A stretch of DNA of 64,000 nt from Paraeggerthella hongkongensis (GTDB taxonomy: Bacteria > Actinomycetota > Coriobacteriia > Coriobacteriales > Eggerthellaceae). Position numbers and translations under genes: made by a program. The DNA lies in NCBI RefSeq assembly GCF_003726035.1, contig NZ_QICD01000013.1, positions 1 to 64,000 on the forward strand, given 5' to 3'. Shown in pieces: positions 8,705-16,719 of this stretch (position 1 is its first letter; each line of letters starts with the position of its first letter). The notes below the pieces were generated by a model. That model was not told where the DNA came from. It ran no database searches and saw only the letters and a program-made list of their open reading frames with translations.

Positions 8705-9172
8705 CTAAACGCGCGTTGGGCGGCCGTACGAATTCGCGAATTCCAACACCTTGTCGAGCGATGCCATAAGATCTTCGATCTCGTCCACGCCAATCGTGTT
8801 GCAGAATTCCGTGATAAGCGCGTGCATCTCGTACTGGCACTGCTCCGCAAGCCCCCACCCATGTTCCGTCAGCTCAATAGACACGGTTCTCGCGTCATCG
8901 CGTAGCCGCTCCCGCTTCACGTACCCTTTGTCTTCAAGCGGTTTGAGCGCCTGCGACAGCGAACTGGCGGGCATACGGAGCAATCGGGCGAGCGACCCGG
9001 GACGGATCGTTTCGCCTTTCTTCTGATGCCCTGACAAAACCATCAGGACATCGGCTTCGAGTTGCGAAAGGCCCATGCGCGCCATGTACGGCTGCGAACA
9101 CGTCCGGTTGACCTCTTTCACCAACCGGAAAAGCTCGGTCACGATCGCTATTTCTTGAAGGGAAGCCTTCAT
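8705..9172 (-). CDS. MarR family transcriptional regulator
   Basis: A 155-residue winged-helix regulator. The helix-turn-helix core reads PGSLARLLRMPASSLSQALKPL, followed by the wing VKRERLRDDARTVSIELTEHGW, both typical of MarR proteins, which usually repress until an aromatic or acidic ligand binds. It is on the same strand as, and 52 bases downstream of, the fixX end of the 10-kb CoA/ETF operon, so it is a plausible local regulator of that pathway. A short inverted repeat GGATAG/CTATCC (9212-9230) lies in front of it. Confidence 0.9.
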   Translation of the reverse strand: MKASLQEIAIVTELFRLVKEVNRTCSQPYMARMGLSQLEADVLMVLSGHQKKGETIRPGSLARLLRMPASSLSQALKPLEDKGYVKRERLRDDARTVSIELTEHGWGLAEQCQYEMHALITEFCNTIGVDEIEDLMASLDKVLEFANSYGRPTRV

Positions 9173-9224
9173 CGGGGCCTTTCGCTTACTCGAATCTACA
9201 TACTCTGTCTAGGATAGCGGAATC

Positions 9225-9524
9225 CTATCCGAAGCGGTACTCCACGCCCATGGTGGGCTGGGGGTTCTCCCACTTCTTCACGATGGTGCCCTCGCAGGCT
9301 ATGCGGCAGGTGCCGCACTCCAGGCAGCCGGCGTAGTCGAACGACTTCGCGCCCGACTCGTCGATCTTGTAGAGGGCCGCCGGGCACACGCGCACCAGCT
9401 TGAGGAACTCCTCGGTGTCAGGGTCGTCCGCCAGCTCGATGTGGGCGTTCTCCTCGTCCACCTCGTACTTGTCCAACGCCAGGAACTCGTCGACGTTGAC
9501 CGTGATCTCGCATACCTTGCTCAC
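9225..9524 (-). CDS. fixX: Ferredoxin-like protein FixX
   Basis: A 99-residue ferredoxin with cluster ligands in CLECGTCRIAC (C-x2-C-x2-C-x3-C) and an upstream conserved CPAALYKI. It is the electron-carrying partner of the FixC flavoprotein. Translation starts at a GTG that overlaps the fixC stop codon (GTGA). The order fixA-fixB-fixC-fixX matches the electron-transfer modules that feed CoA-ester reductases in carnitine-type metabolism and nitrogenases. Confidence 0.93.
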   Translation of the reverse strand: MSKVCEITVNVDEFLALDKYEVDEENAHIELADDPDTEEFLKLVRVCPAALYKIDESGAKSFDYAGCLECGTCRIACEGTIVKKWENPQPTMGVEYRFG

Positions 9525-10816
9525 AGCGCCTTCACCGCCTTTCGCACCTCGCCTGCGAGCTTGAACAGCCCGCGCTTCTTCACGATGGGCATCATGCGCT
9601 TCACGAGCGGCTTCTGCGGCGCGCCGTCCACGCTGAACATGGCGTTGAAGATCTCCCTCACCATGACGGGGTACTCGCCGAACATGCGGTCCCAGCCCTC
9701 CATGACGTGGGGCCACTTGCGGAAGGTCTGCAGGTCCTTGATGACGAACGAGTCTTCCATGGCCTGCTTGTACGAAGCCAGGCCCGCCGCGCTCGTGTCG
9801 CCCGCGTCCAGCGCCTTGACGGCGGCCTGCCCCGCCATCTGGCCCGACGCCACGGCGAAGTCCATGCCGCGCACCTGGTAGCCCATGTTCATGCACAGGC
9901 CCGCCGTCTCGCCGGCCACCAGGCAGCCGTCGAAGACGTACTGCGGGATCATGTCGTAGCCGCCCTCGGGCACCATGTGGCCGGAGTGCTCCACCAGCTT
10001 CGCGCCGCGGATGATGGGCGCCACGGCTGGGTGGCTCTTGAAGTCCTCGAGCATCTGGTACACCGGGCACGGGTTCGATGCGTCGGCCGCGGTGGAGATG
10101 GTGGCCACGAGGCCGAGCGAGATGGAGTCCTTGTTGGTGTACAGGAAGCCGCCGCCCACGTTGCCGTGCGTGCAGTCGCCCACGAACAGCATGGCCGCGC
10201 CCTCGCCCTCGGGCACTAAGAAGCGGTCCTCGATCTGGGAGGCCGGCAGCTCGAACACCTGCTTGACGCCCACGGCCATCTGCGAGGCCTTGGGGCGCGG
10301 ATTGCCCAGGCACCTCTCGGACAGAAGCGAGTTCACGCCCTCGGCCAGGACGACCACGTCGGCGGGGATCTCGTCCTCGCCGGCGCGCACGCCGCAGACC
10401 TTGCCGGAATCGTCCTTCAAGAGCTCCTCCACGGCGATGCCGCAGATGTACTCGGCGCCCGCGTCCTCGGCCTTCGAGGCCAGCCACTGGTCGAACGGCG
10501 CGCGCAGCACGCTGTAGGAGTCCTTGCCCTCCTCCGCCAGCTCGGGGCTGGCGAAGTCCACTGCCAGCTGCGCCGCGGGGTCCATGAACGCCATGCGCTC
10601 GTGGGTGATCTTGCGCTCGAGGGGCGCCTCCTGCTCGAAGTCCGGGAACACCTTCTTGAGCGAATGCGAGTAGATCCGCCCGCCCGTCATGTTCTTGGCG
10701 CCGGCGAAGTTGCCGCGCTCGACCACGAGGACCGACTTGCCGGCGCGCGCCAGCTCGTAGGCCGCCACGGCCCCGGCGCAGCCGGACCCGACGACGATCG
10801 CGTCGAAATCAGCCAT
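9521..10816 (-). CDS. fixC: FAD-dependent oxidoreductase FixC (ETF-quinone oxidoreductase type)
   Basis: A 431-residue flavoprotein starting with the dinucleotide-binding motif VVGSGCAGAVAAYELARAGK (about 8-27). Conserved GGGFLYTNKDSISLGLV and EGGYDMIPQYVFDGCLVAGETAG segments match the ETF-QO/FixC family. It passes electrons between the FixAB flavoprotein and FixX or the quinone pool, and in bifurcating Fix systems forms the membrane-facing unit. A hairpin separates it from fixB (see 10843-10868). Confidence 0.94.
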   Translation of the reverse strand: MADFDAIVVGSGCAGAVAAYELARAGKSVLVVERGNFAGAKNMTGGRIYSHSLKKVFPDFEQEAPLERKITHERMAFMDPAAQLAVDFASPELAEEGKDSYSVLRAPFDQWLASKAEDAGAEYICGIAVEELLKDDSGKVCGVRAGEDEIPADVVVLAEGVNSLLSERCLGNPRPKASQMAVGVKQVFELPASQIEDRFLVPEGEGAAMLFVGDCTHGNVGGGFLYTNKDSISLGLVATISTAADASNPCPVYQMLEDFKSHPAVAPIIRGAKLVEHSGHMVPEGGYDMIPQYVFDGCLVAGETAGLCMNMGYQVRGMDFAVASGQMAGQAAVKALDAGDTSAAGLASYKQAMEDSFVIKDLQTFRKWPHVMEGWDRMFGEYPVMVREIFNAMFSVDGAPQKPLVKRMMPIVKKRGLFKLAGEVRKAVKAL

Positions 10817-10842
10817 GTCCTATCCTTTCTCGTATCGGGGTG

Positions 10843-10868
10843 AAGGGGCCGCTTCCCGCGGCCCCTTT
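10843..10868 (-). other. Intercistronic hairpin between fixB and fixC
   Basis: AAGGGGCCGC and GCGGCCCCTT are perfectly complementary over 10 bases with a 5-base loop. It sits in the 64-base fixB-fixC spacer, with no real U-tract on the minus strand, so it may be a processing, stability or attenuation element and not a full terminator. Confidence 0.7.
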
Positions 10869-10880
10869 CGCGCCGGCTCC

Positions 10881-11768
10881 CTACAGGGCCGCGCACAGCG
10901 CGGGCAGGACCGTCTTGAGGTCGCCCACGATGCCGTAGTCGCACTGCTTGAAGATGGGGGCGTTCTTGTCCTTGTTGACGGCGAACATGGTGCCCGCGCG
11001 GTTCACGCCCACCATGTGCTGCATCTGGCCGGAGACGCCGATGCCCACGTACACCTTCGGGGCCAGCATCACGCCGGACACGCCGATGTAGGCTTCCTTG
11101 GGCATCCAGTCCACGCCCTCGGCGAGCGGGCGCGAGCAGCCGCACTCGCCCCCGATCTTGGCGGCCAGATCGCGCATGAGCCCGAGGTCGGCCTCCTCGG
11201 CGAAGCCGCGGCCGCCGGCCACGACCACGTCGGCGGCGGGCAGGTCGACGTCGCTGGCGGGCAGGTCCTTCTCGCCCGTGACGCGCAGGGCGCGCTCGGG
11301 AGCCTCGAACGCCGCCTCCTCGACGACGTCGGTGCCCGTGGCGGCGGACTCGTCGAACACGCCCGCGCCTACCGTGTAGACGGCCAGGCCGCCGGTCGGC
11401 CTGCTCTTGCGCTGGCCCACGCCGCCGAAGTACATGGTGGTGGCCAGGCCGTCGGCGAACTCGATGACGTCGGTGACGGCGGCGGTCCCGGCGTGCGCGG
11501 CCAAGCGGCCCGCGAGCACCTTGCAGCGGCGCGTGGGCTCGACCAGCGCCACGGACGGGGCCTCGGCGTCGGCGATCGCGTTCACGGTCGCGTACGCGTC
11601 GTCGATCGCGGAGCCTGCGGGGACGTCGATGTGGACGGCCTTGTCGGCGACGCCGACCGTCGGCTCGACGCCGGGGGCCACCAGGACGACCTCGTCGGCC
11701 ATCGTGCGGGCTCCCGCGCACAGGGCGCGCGCGGCGAGCGGGGTTTCGGCTATAACGAGTGCTTTCAT
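10881..11768 (-). CDS. fixB: Electron transfer flavoprotein alpha subunit FixB
   Basis: A 295-residue ETF-alpha protein. The C-terminal FAD-binding half carries VVAGGRGF (about 182-189), YIGVSGVMLAPKVYVGIGVSGQ and AVNKDKNAPIFKQCDYGIVGD, all diagnostic. It pairs with FixA (gene just upstream, 17-base gap) to form the heterodimer that exchanges electrons with the acyl-CoA dehydrogenase of the same operon. Codon use is strongly biased to G/C third positions. Confidence 0.94.
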   Translation of the reverse strand: MKALVIAETPLAARALCAGARTMADEVVLVAPGVEPTVGVADKAVHIDVPAGSAIDDAYATVNAIADAEAPSVALVEPTRRCKVLAGRLAAHAGTAAVTDVIEFADGLATTMYFGGVGQRKSRPTGGLAVYTVGAGVFDESAATGTDVVEEAAFEAPERALRVTGEKDLPASDVDLPAADVVVAGGRGFAEEADLGLMRDLAAKIGGECGCSRPLAEGVDWMPKEAYIGVSGVMLAPKVYVGIGVSGQMQHMVGVNRAGTMFAVNKDKNAPIFKQCDYGIVGDLKTVLPALCAAL

Positions 11769-11785
11769 TGCTGCACCAACCTTTC

Positions 11786-12544
11786 CTACAGGGCCGCTTT
11801 GAGGGCGGCTGCGAACTTTTCGATATCGCCGTCGACGGAGGCGTCGAGGATCTCGAGCTTGCGCTCGGCCTGCTGCGGGGCCTTCGTCTCGACGATCTCG
11901 ACGACGGCCGGGGCGGCCTCGGAGGCGGCGTCGACCGTGGAGGGCTTCTTGCCGGCGGCCAGGATGTCCTTCATGCCCGGGATGCGCGGCAGCGCGACGT
12001 CGGGGACCACGGACACGACGGCGGGCAGGTCGACCTGGACGGTCTGGACCTGGGACTCGAGCATGCGGTCGCACGTCGCGACGCCGCCCTCGACGGAGAT
12101 GGCGCACACCGCCGTGACGACCGGCAGGCCCAGCGCGTCGGCCAGCTGCACGTCGACCTGCTGCGCGTAGTTGTCGGCGGAGCCGTCGCCGCACACGACC
12201 AGGTCGAACGCGTCCTGCGCGCCGATCAGCTTCGCGAGCATGGCGGCGGTAGCGTGCGCGTCCAGATCGGCGCAGGCGTCGTCGGCGATCATGGCCAGCT
12301 CGTCGATGCCGCGGGCCAGGATGCCCTTCTTCAGCTTCGAGTCGTCGGCCTTCGCATCGGCGACCGACACGGCGACGACCTTCGAGCCGTCGTGCGCGGC
12401 GGCCAGCTGGGCCGCGGCCTCGAGGGCGTTCAGATCGTAGGTGGAGACGATGCGATGGGCCTTGGAGTCGTCCAGGCTCCTATCGGCAGCGACGACGATG
12501 TCCTGATCGTCGGCCAGCACTTTGATGGGAACGATGATGTTCAT
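11786..12544 (-). CDS. fixA: Electron transfer flavoprotein beta subunit FixA
   Basis: A 252-residue ETF-beta protein. It starts MNIIVPIKVLADDQD and has the SKVVAVSV and FDLVVCGDGSADNYAQQVDVQLADALG segments typical of the family. It binds the second flavin or AMP and docks with FixB. It is the first of the four fix genes and follows the two MaoC genes after a 182-base spacer that holds a GC-rich hairpin, so an internal promoter is possible. Confidence 0.93.
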   Translation of the reverse strand: MNIIVPIKVLADDQDIVVAADRSLDDSKAHRIVSTYDLNALEAAAQLAAAHDGSKVVAVSVADAKADDSKLKKGILARGIDELAMIADDACADLDAHATAAMLAKLIGAQDAFDLVVCGDGSADNYAQQVDVQLADALGLPVVTAVCAISVEGGVATCDRMLESQVQTVQVDLPAVVSVVPDVALPRIPGMKDILAAGKKPSTVDAASEAAPAVVEIVETKAPQQAERKLEILDASVDGDIEKFAAALKAAL

Positions 12545-12680
12545 GGTATGGCTATCCTTTCTAACTTATCGTCAGTACGCCGCGCTTGCGGCATAGACGC
12601 TTCGACCAAACGGTTGGGTACCGCACAGAGCGGTGGCGATACGCAGCGGTTGGACCAAGCGTCCATGCCCGCAGGCGGTA

Positions 12681-12711
12681 CCGTGGCCGACCGGGGAGGG
12701 GCCGGCCACGG
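12681..12711 (-). other. GC-rich hairpin between maoC and fixA
   Basis: CCGTGGCCG (12681-12689) and CGGCCACGG (12703-12711) form a 9-bp perfect stem 16 bases after the MaoC stop codon. There is no U-tract on the minus strand, so strong termination is doubtful. Confidence 0.6.
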
Positions 12712-12726
12712 CGCGCAGCGCTACTG

Positions 12727-13266
12727 CTACTGCTGATGCTTGGCAGCGGCTTCCTCGAACTGCTTCTCAAAGAAGATCTTCTTGGCCAGAACCAGGTGGT
12801 ACTCGCCGGTCTGGAGCACGTCGCCGTTCTGGTCGACCATCGACATCTGGATGATGATGACGCCGCGCTCGGGCTTGTTGTCGTCCTTGGCAACGATCTC
12901 GGACGTGGTGTAGACGGTGTCGCCCACGGCCGGCATCTTCAGGAACTTCCAGTTCTTCGTGCCCTTGGTGGCAAGAATGGAGTTGTTCATCTTGGCCATC
13001 ATCGGGTCAGAGGGGTTGATGGACGGCGTGAACGTGTAGATCAGCATGTGCTGAGCCAACACGGTGTCATGGCCGTGAGCCTTGCAGTACTCGAGATCCA
13101 TGTGAATGGGAGCCCACTCGCCGGAGATGCCGGCGAAGTTCAGGATGTCAGCCTCGGTGATGGTGCGGCCCGTGGTGATCGGCGTCTTGTGGTTCAGGGG
13201 CACGTCCTCGAAGAACCAGGTGTCCTTGAACTTCGCGTCGAAAGCTGCCTGCAGTTGCTCGTTCAT
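12727..13266 (-). CDS. MaoC-like dehydratase, degenerate active site
   Basis: A 179-residue hotdog-fold protein of the MaoC/(R)-specific enoyl-CoA hydratase type. The hydratase motif region reads FAGISGEWAPIHMD: the usual catalytic Asp is Glu (E50) and the usual Asn is Ala (A52), while His (H55) remains. The neighbouring paralogue (13297-13758) has the canonical residues, so this copy may be the inactive or substrate-binding half of a heteromeric hydratase. It lies 30 bases after that paralogue. Confidence 0.87.
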   Translation of the reverse strand: MNEQLQAAFDAKFKDTWFFEDVPLNHKTPITTGRTITEADILNFAGISGEWAPIHMDLEYCKAHGHDTVLAQHMLIYTFTPSINPSDPMMAKMNNSILATKGTKNWKFLKMPAVGDTVYTTSEIVAKDDNKPERGVIIIQMSMVDQNGDVLQTGEYHLVLAKKIFFEKQFEEAAAKHQQ

Positions 13267-13296
13267 AATGAGATCCTCCTCAGATGGTTGCTTGTG

Positions 13297-13758
13297 TTAG
13301 TTCTTCTTGGCGATGGAGTAGTAGCGCACGTTGTCAAGGCAGGTCGTGCCTTCCTGGTTGATGCCCAGGATGGAGATCTCGATGGTGCCCGTGCCGTCGC
13401 CGTTGTCCTCTTTGCCGATGATCTCGCACTCCAGGTGGATCGTGTCGTCAAAGAACACCGGGTTGAAGAACTTCACATGCTTGAAGCCCGTCAGATCGCC
13501 CAGAGTCTCGGACGTGGCCGTCCAGAACTCCGTGCGCTTGAGCATGCCGCCCACCAGCGTCAGCGTGAGCGCGCCGTGAGCAACGTTCTTGCCGTACATG
13601 CCGGTCTTAGCAAACTCCTTGTCCAGGTGGACCAGGTTGTAGTCGCCCGTGATCTGCGCGAAGTTCACCACTTCAGCGTTGGTGATGGTGCGGCCACCGG
13701 GAGACTGGAACTTGTAACCAACCTCAACGTCCTCGAAGTACATCGGTGCTTGCAGCAT
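13297..13758 (-). CDS. MaoC family enoyl-CoA hydratase
   Basis: A 153-residue hotdog-fold hydratase with the canonical motif FAQITGDYNLVHLD, giving catalytic D39 and H44. Such enzymes add water to, or remove it from, 2-enoyl-CoA esters. Together with the acyl-CoA dehydrogenase and CoA ligase of the same operon it gives the hydration/dehydration step of a CoA-bound acid pathway. A good ribosome binding site (AAGGAGGAG) precedes the ATG. Confidence 0.9.
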   Translation of the reverse strand: MLQAPMYFEDVEVGYKFQSPGGRTITNAEVVNFAQITGDYNLVHLDKEFAKTGMYGKNVAHGALTLTLVGGMLKRTEFWTATSETLGDLTGFKHVKFFNPVFFDDTIHLECEIIGKEDNGDGTGTIEISILGINQEGTTCLDNVRYYSIAKKN

Positions 13759-13840
13759 TCTGACTCCTCCTTAATAGGTAGTGCTTCTTTGTATCGAATG
13801 CCCGCCGTCGGCGGCGGCGGGGTAATACCGTTGTTCGCGC

Positions 13841-15388
13841 TTATGCGCAAGGCTCATGCTCGGACAGCCCTTGCAGGCGCTGCTCGATGAGCTCTTTTCT
13901 TCTAATCTTGCCGAAATCGGTGCGGGGCATGCACTCGATGATCTCGAACGTCTTCGGGCACTTGTACCCGCTGATCTTCGTACGAAGAAACGCGCTCAAA
14001 TCATCGAACGATATCGACGATGCATCCGCTCCCGCCTCAAGCTCCAGGATGGCATGCACGCGCCGACCCCACTCCTCATCGGGAATGCCGATCACCACGG
14101 CATCTTGAATGCCCGGGTAATCGAACAGGGCGTTCTCCACCTCGGCCGTGTACACGTTCTTTCCGCCGGTAACAATCATGTCTACCCGGCGGTCGGATAT
14201 GTACAGATAGCCGTCAGCGTCAAGCCAGCCCATGTCCCCCACGCTGCAGTAGCCCTCATCATCGGCCGCTATGGACGGTGCTCCCACGTAATGCGTTATC
14301 AGGCCAGGAACCGGTTTGCCAAAGATCTCGCCAACCTGTCCGGCTGGCAGAACCTCGCCCTCCTCGCCCCTGATCTGGAACGCGCACCCCACGGGTCGCC
14401 CCACGCTGCCGCGATGCTCAAGCCACTCGTCGCCCCGGATGACGGCGGAACCCACCATCTCGGTTGCCGCGTACATTTCGTACACGCAATCTGCGCCCAA
14501 ACGATCGATCCAGCCAAGCTTCACGCGGTCGGGGCAAGGCCCGCCGCTGTGAAACACCGCCTTCAAGGTGCTCAGGTTGCGCGTCGCGAACGACGGCTCG
14601 GCCATCATGCGCTCCATCATGGTAGGCACCAAGCCAATGCAATCGATCTGGTGCTTCTCAATCAGTTCAAGCGCACGTGCAGCGTTGAACCGCTCCATCA
14701 AATACACGGTCTGCCCGAAGAACAAGCCGATGTAGGTAGTGTTGTTGTACAGGTTGTGGAACAACGCACCCGGCACCAGCTGTCGACCCCATGCAATCTG
14801 GCCGGTCATAGCCGTCCAGCTTTCCAGGTCGGCACCGCAGTACGCGGGCTTGATCCCCTGCACCACCAGCTTCGGCTTCCCGGACGACCCGCCCGTTGCC
14901 ACCGCGCGCATCGGCGTGCAGGCGAAAAAGGGCAGGTTTTCGGAACCCTCCGGGAAATCTCCGGCCATCCATTCGCGCACGTCCTCTCGCGTAGCCGCAC
15001 CGTGAGATCCTTCGAAATCCCAGTCCGACACAAGAAGACGGCAGTCAATCAAACCAAGCAGATCGCGCTTTTCAGAAGCGGTTCCCTTGGGGGGCATGAA
15101 CACACAGCAGGCTCCCAACTGCCAAGCCGCGATGGTGACCACCGCATGCTCGAGGCAGTTAGGCAAGGCAACAGCTACGAAGTCTCCTTCGGCTATACCC
15201 TGAGCATGTAGGTGGCTGGCCACTTTCTCCACCGCCTCGAACAACTCTTTGCGCGACATGCTGCGCTCGGATCCGTTGTTGGCGACTTCGACCAGCGCTG
15301 TCTCATCTCCCCATGCTTCAGCAAGCCTTCTAAGCTGCCGGGCAAGATCGATGGACTTCTTCGGAATGCCTTCATGCCGTGAGCTCAT
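13841..15388 (-). CDS. AMP-dependent acyl-CoA synthetase/ligase
   Basis: A 515-residue adenylate-forming enzyme (CaiC-like layout). The ATP-binding loop is ATGGSSGKPK (about 167-176 from this start), the adenylate motif YEMYAATE and hinge region YLYISDRRVDMIVTGGKNVY are present, and the C-terminal catalytic lysine is in RTDFGKIRRKEL. It would activate a free carboxylic acid to its CoA ester with ATP. The ATG at 15388 is preferred to a TTG at 15397 because of its spacing from the GGGGGG stretch upstream. The acid is unknown. Confidence 0.92.
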   Translation of the reverse strand: MSSRHEGIPKKSIDLARQLRRLAEAWGDETALVEVANNGSERSMSRKELFEAVEKVASHLHAQGIAEGDFVAVALPNCLEHAVVTIAAWQLGACCVFMPPKGTASEKRDLLGLIDCRLLVSDWDFEGSHGAATREDVREWMAGDFPEGSENLPFFACTPMRAVATGGSSGKPKLVVQGIKPAYCGADLESWTAMTGQIAWGRQLVPGALFHNLYNNTTYIGLFFGQTVYLMERFNAARALELIEKHQIDCIGLVPTMMERMMAEPSFATRNLSTLKAVFHSGGPCPDRVKLGWIDRLGADCVYEMYAATEMVGSAVIRGDEWLEHRGSVGRPVGCAFQIRGEEGEVLPAGQVGEIFGKPVPGLITHYVGAPSIAADDEGYCSVGDMGWLDADGYLYISDRRVDMIVTGGKNVYTAEVENALFDYPGIQDAVVIGIPDEEWGRRVHAILELEAGADASSISFDDLSAFLRTKISGYKCPKTFEIIECMPRTDFGKIRRKELIEQRLQGLSEHEPCA

Positions 15389-15438
15389 AAACGTCAACCC
15401 CCCTTCGAACCGTACCCTCCTGCAATGCGACTATCAGA

Positions 15439-16596
15439 CTAGCGGTACTGCTTGAGAATTTGCGGAGCGGTGTTGAACACCATAACCTGATCGGAACCGC
15501 CCGCGATGCGGCAGCTGCGGATGTCAACGTAGTAGCGGCCCACGCGATGGTCGCCCACCACGCCGATGCCGGCCAGAATCTGCACAGCGTCGTCGACCAC
15601 TTCGCACGTGGTCTTGGAGCAGTAGTACTTCGCCATGCCGGCCAGGATGCGCACGTCTTCGCCGTTGTCGGCCTTCCAGCACAGCTTGTACAGCATGTTC
15701 ATCATGTTCTCGATCTTGCAGGCCATGTTCATGACCATTTCCTGCACCAGCTGGTAGCGACCGATCTGCTGACCGAACTGCTCGCGCTGGTTCGCGTACG
15801 CGCAAGCATCCTCGAACGCGTTTACAGCCGTAGCGATAACGCCGGACACGTTGGCGATGCGCTCACGCGTGAAGTTGTGCATGGTCTGCATGAAGCCGTT
15901 GTGCTCCTGACCCAAAATGGCGGAGCGAGGCAGGCGCACGTCGTTCAGGAACACTTCGCAGATGCTGGTGGGAGCATCCTCGTGACCCATCTTCGGGAGC
16001 TTGTTGATGGTCACGCCCGGAGTGTCGCGGTCGACCAGGAACATCGTAGCGCCGCGGTGCACGTTGTCAACGGTGGGGTCCTTGGCGATGACGATGATGG
16101 CCGGAGCCTCCATACCGCACGTGGTGTAGTGCTTGCCGCCGTTGATGACCGCGGTGTCGCCGTCCCACGCATAGGACGTCTGCATGCCGGCAACGTCGGA
16201 ACCCGTCGAAGGCTCGGAGATGCCCAGAGCCAAGGGAGCGCCACCCTCGATGTAGGGCTTGACGTACTTTTCGATCTGCTCGGGCGTGCCGAACGCGCAC
16301 ACGTCGAACATCGTGGGCATGCCCATGGAGTAGAACGCGGACAGCGGGCCGCCGTAACGAGCGATGGTGAAGTTGGCCAAAGCAACCGTCATCAGGTCGA
16401 CATCGGTGCCGCCAACCTCCTCGGGCAGACCGAGACCCGTAAAGCCAGCCTCAGCCATGGCCTTCCAGGCGTCCCAGGGGAACTCGGCATTGCGGTAGCA
16501 CTCGCGCTCCTTCTCGGGCGGGAACTCGCGCTCGAGAAGCTCCTTGATGCTCTCAAGAAGCAGTTCCTGCTCCTCGGTCTTGGAAAAATCGATCAT
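15439..16596 (-). CDS. Acyl-CoA dehydrogenase (CaiA-like)
   Basis: A 385-residue flavoprotein with all acyl-CoA dehydrogenase segments: helical N-domain, the GISEPSTGSDVAGMQTSY FAD/substrate loop and the C-terminal helical domain. At the position where many family members have the catalytic YEGT glutamate this protein reads AGGSDQ, so the base must come from elsewhere or the enzyme acts mainly as a reductase; this is inference. Electrons would be exchanged with FixAB. Start at 16596 is set by AGGAGGC at 16604-16610. Confidence 0.92.
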   Translation of the reverse strand: MIDFSKTEEQELLLESIKELLEREFPPEKERECYRNAEFPWDAWKAMAEAGFTGLGLPEEVGGTDVDLMTVALANFTIARYGGPLSAFYSMGMPTMFDVCAFGTPEQIEKYVKPYIEGGAPLALGISEPSTGSDVAGMQTSYAWDGDTAVINGGKHYTTCGMEAPAIIVIAKDPTVDNVHRGATMFLVDRDTPGVTINKLPKMGHEDAPTSICEVFLNDVRLPRSAILGQEHNGFMQTMHNFTRERIANVSGVIATAVNAFEDACAYANQREQFGQQIGRYQLVQEMVMNMACKIENMMNMLYKLCWKADNGEDVRILAGMAKYYCSKTTCEVVDDAVQILAGIGVVGDHRVGRYYVDIRSCRIAGGSDQVMVFNTAPQILKQYR

Positions 16597-16624
16597 TGGT
16601 GGTGCCTCCTTGGGCGTGTTGTTG

Positions 16625-16661
16625 CTCCGTGCGGGGGCGCGGGGAGCGCACCCCCGCACGG
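16625..16661 (-). other. 12-bp GC hairpin between CoA-transferase and dehydrogenase genes
   Basis: TCCGTGCGGGGG (16625-16636) and its complement (16650-16661) form a perfect 12-bp stem in the 123-base spacer, directly before the dehydrogenase ribosome binding site. No U-tract follows on the minus strand. Confidence 0.65.
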
Positions 16662-16719
16662 ATCGGAAACGGTATTTCTTCGAACCGGCGTGCAGCCACC
16701 GGTCGTTCTTGCTTTGCTG

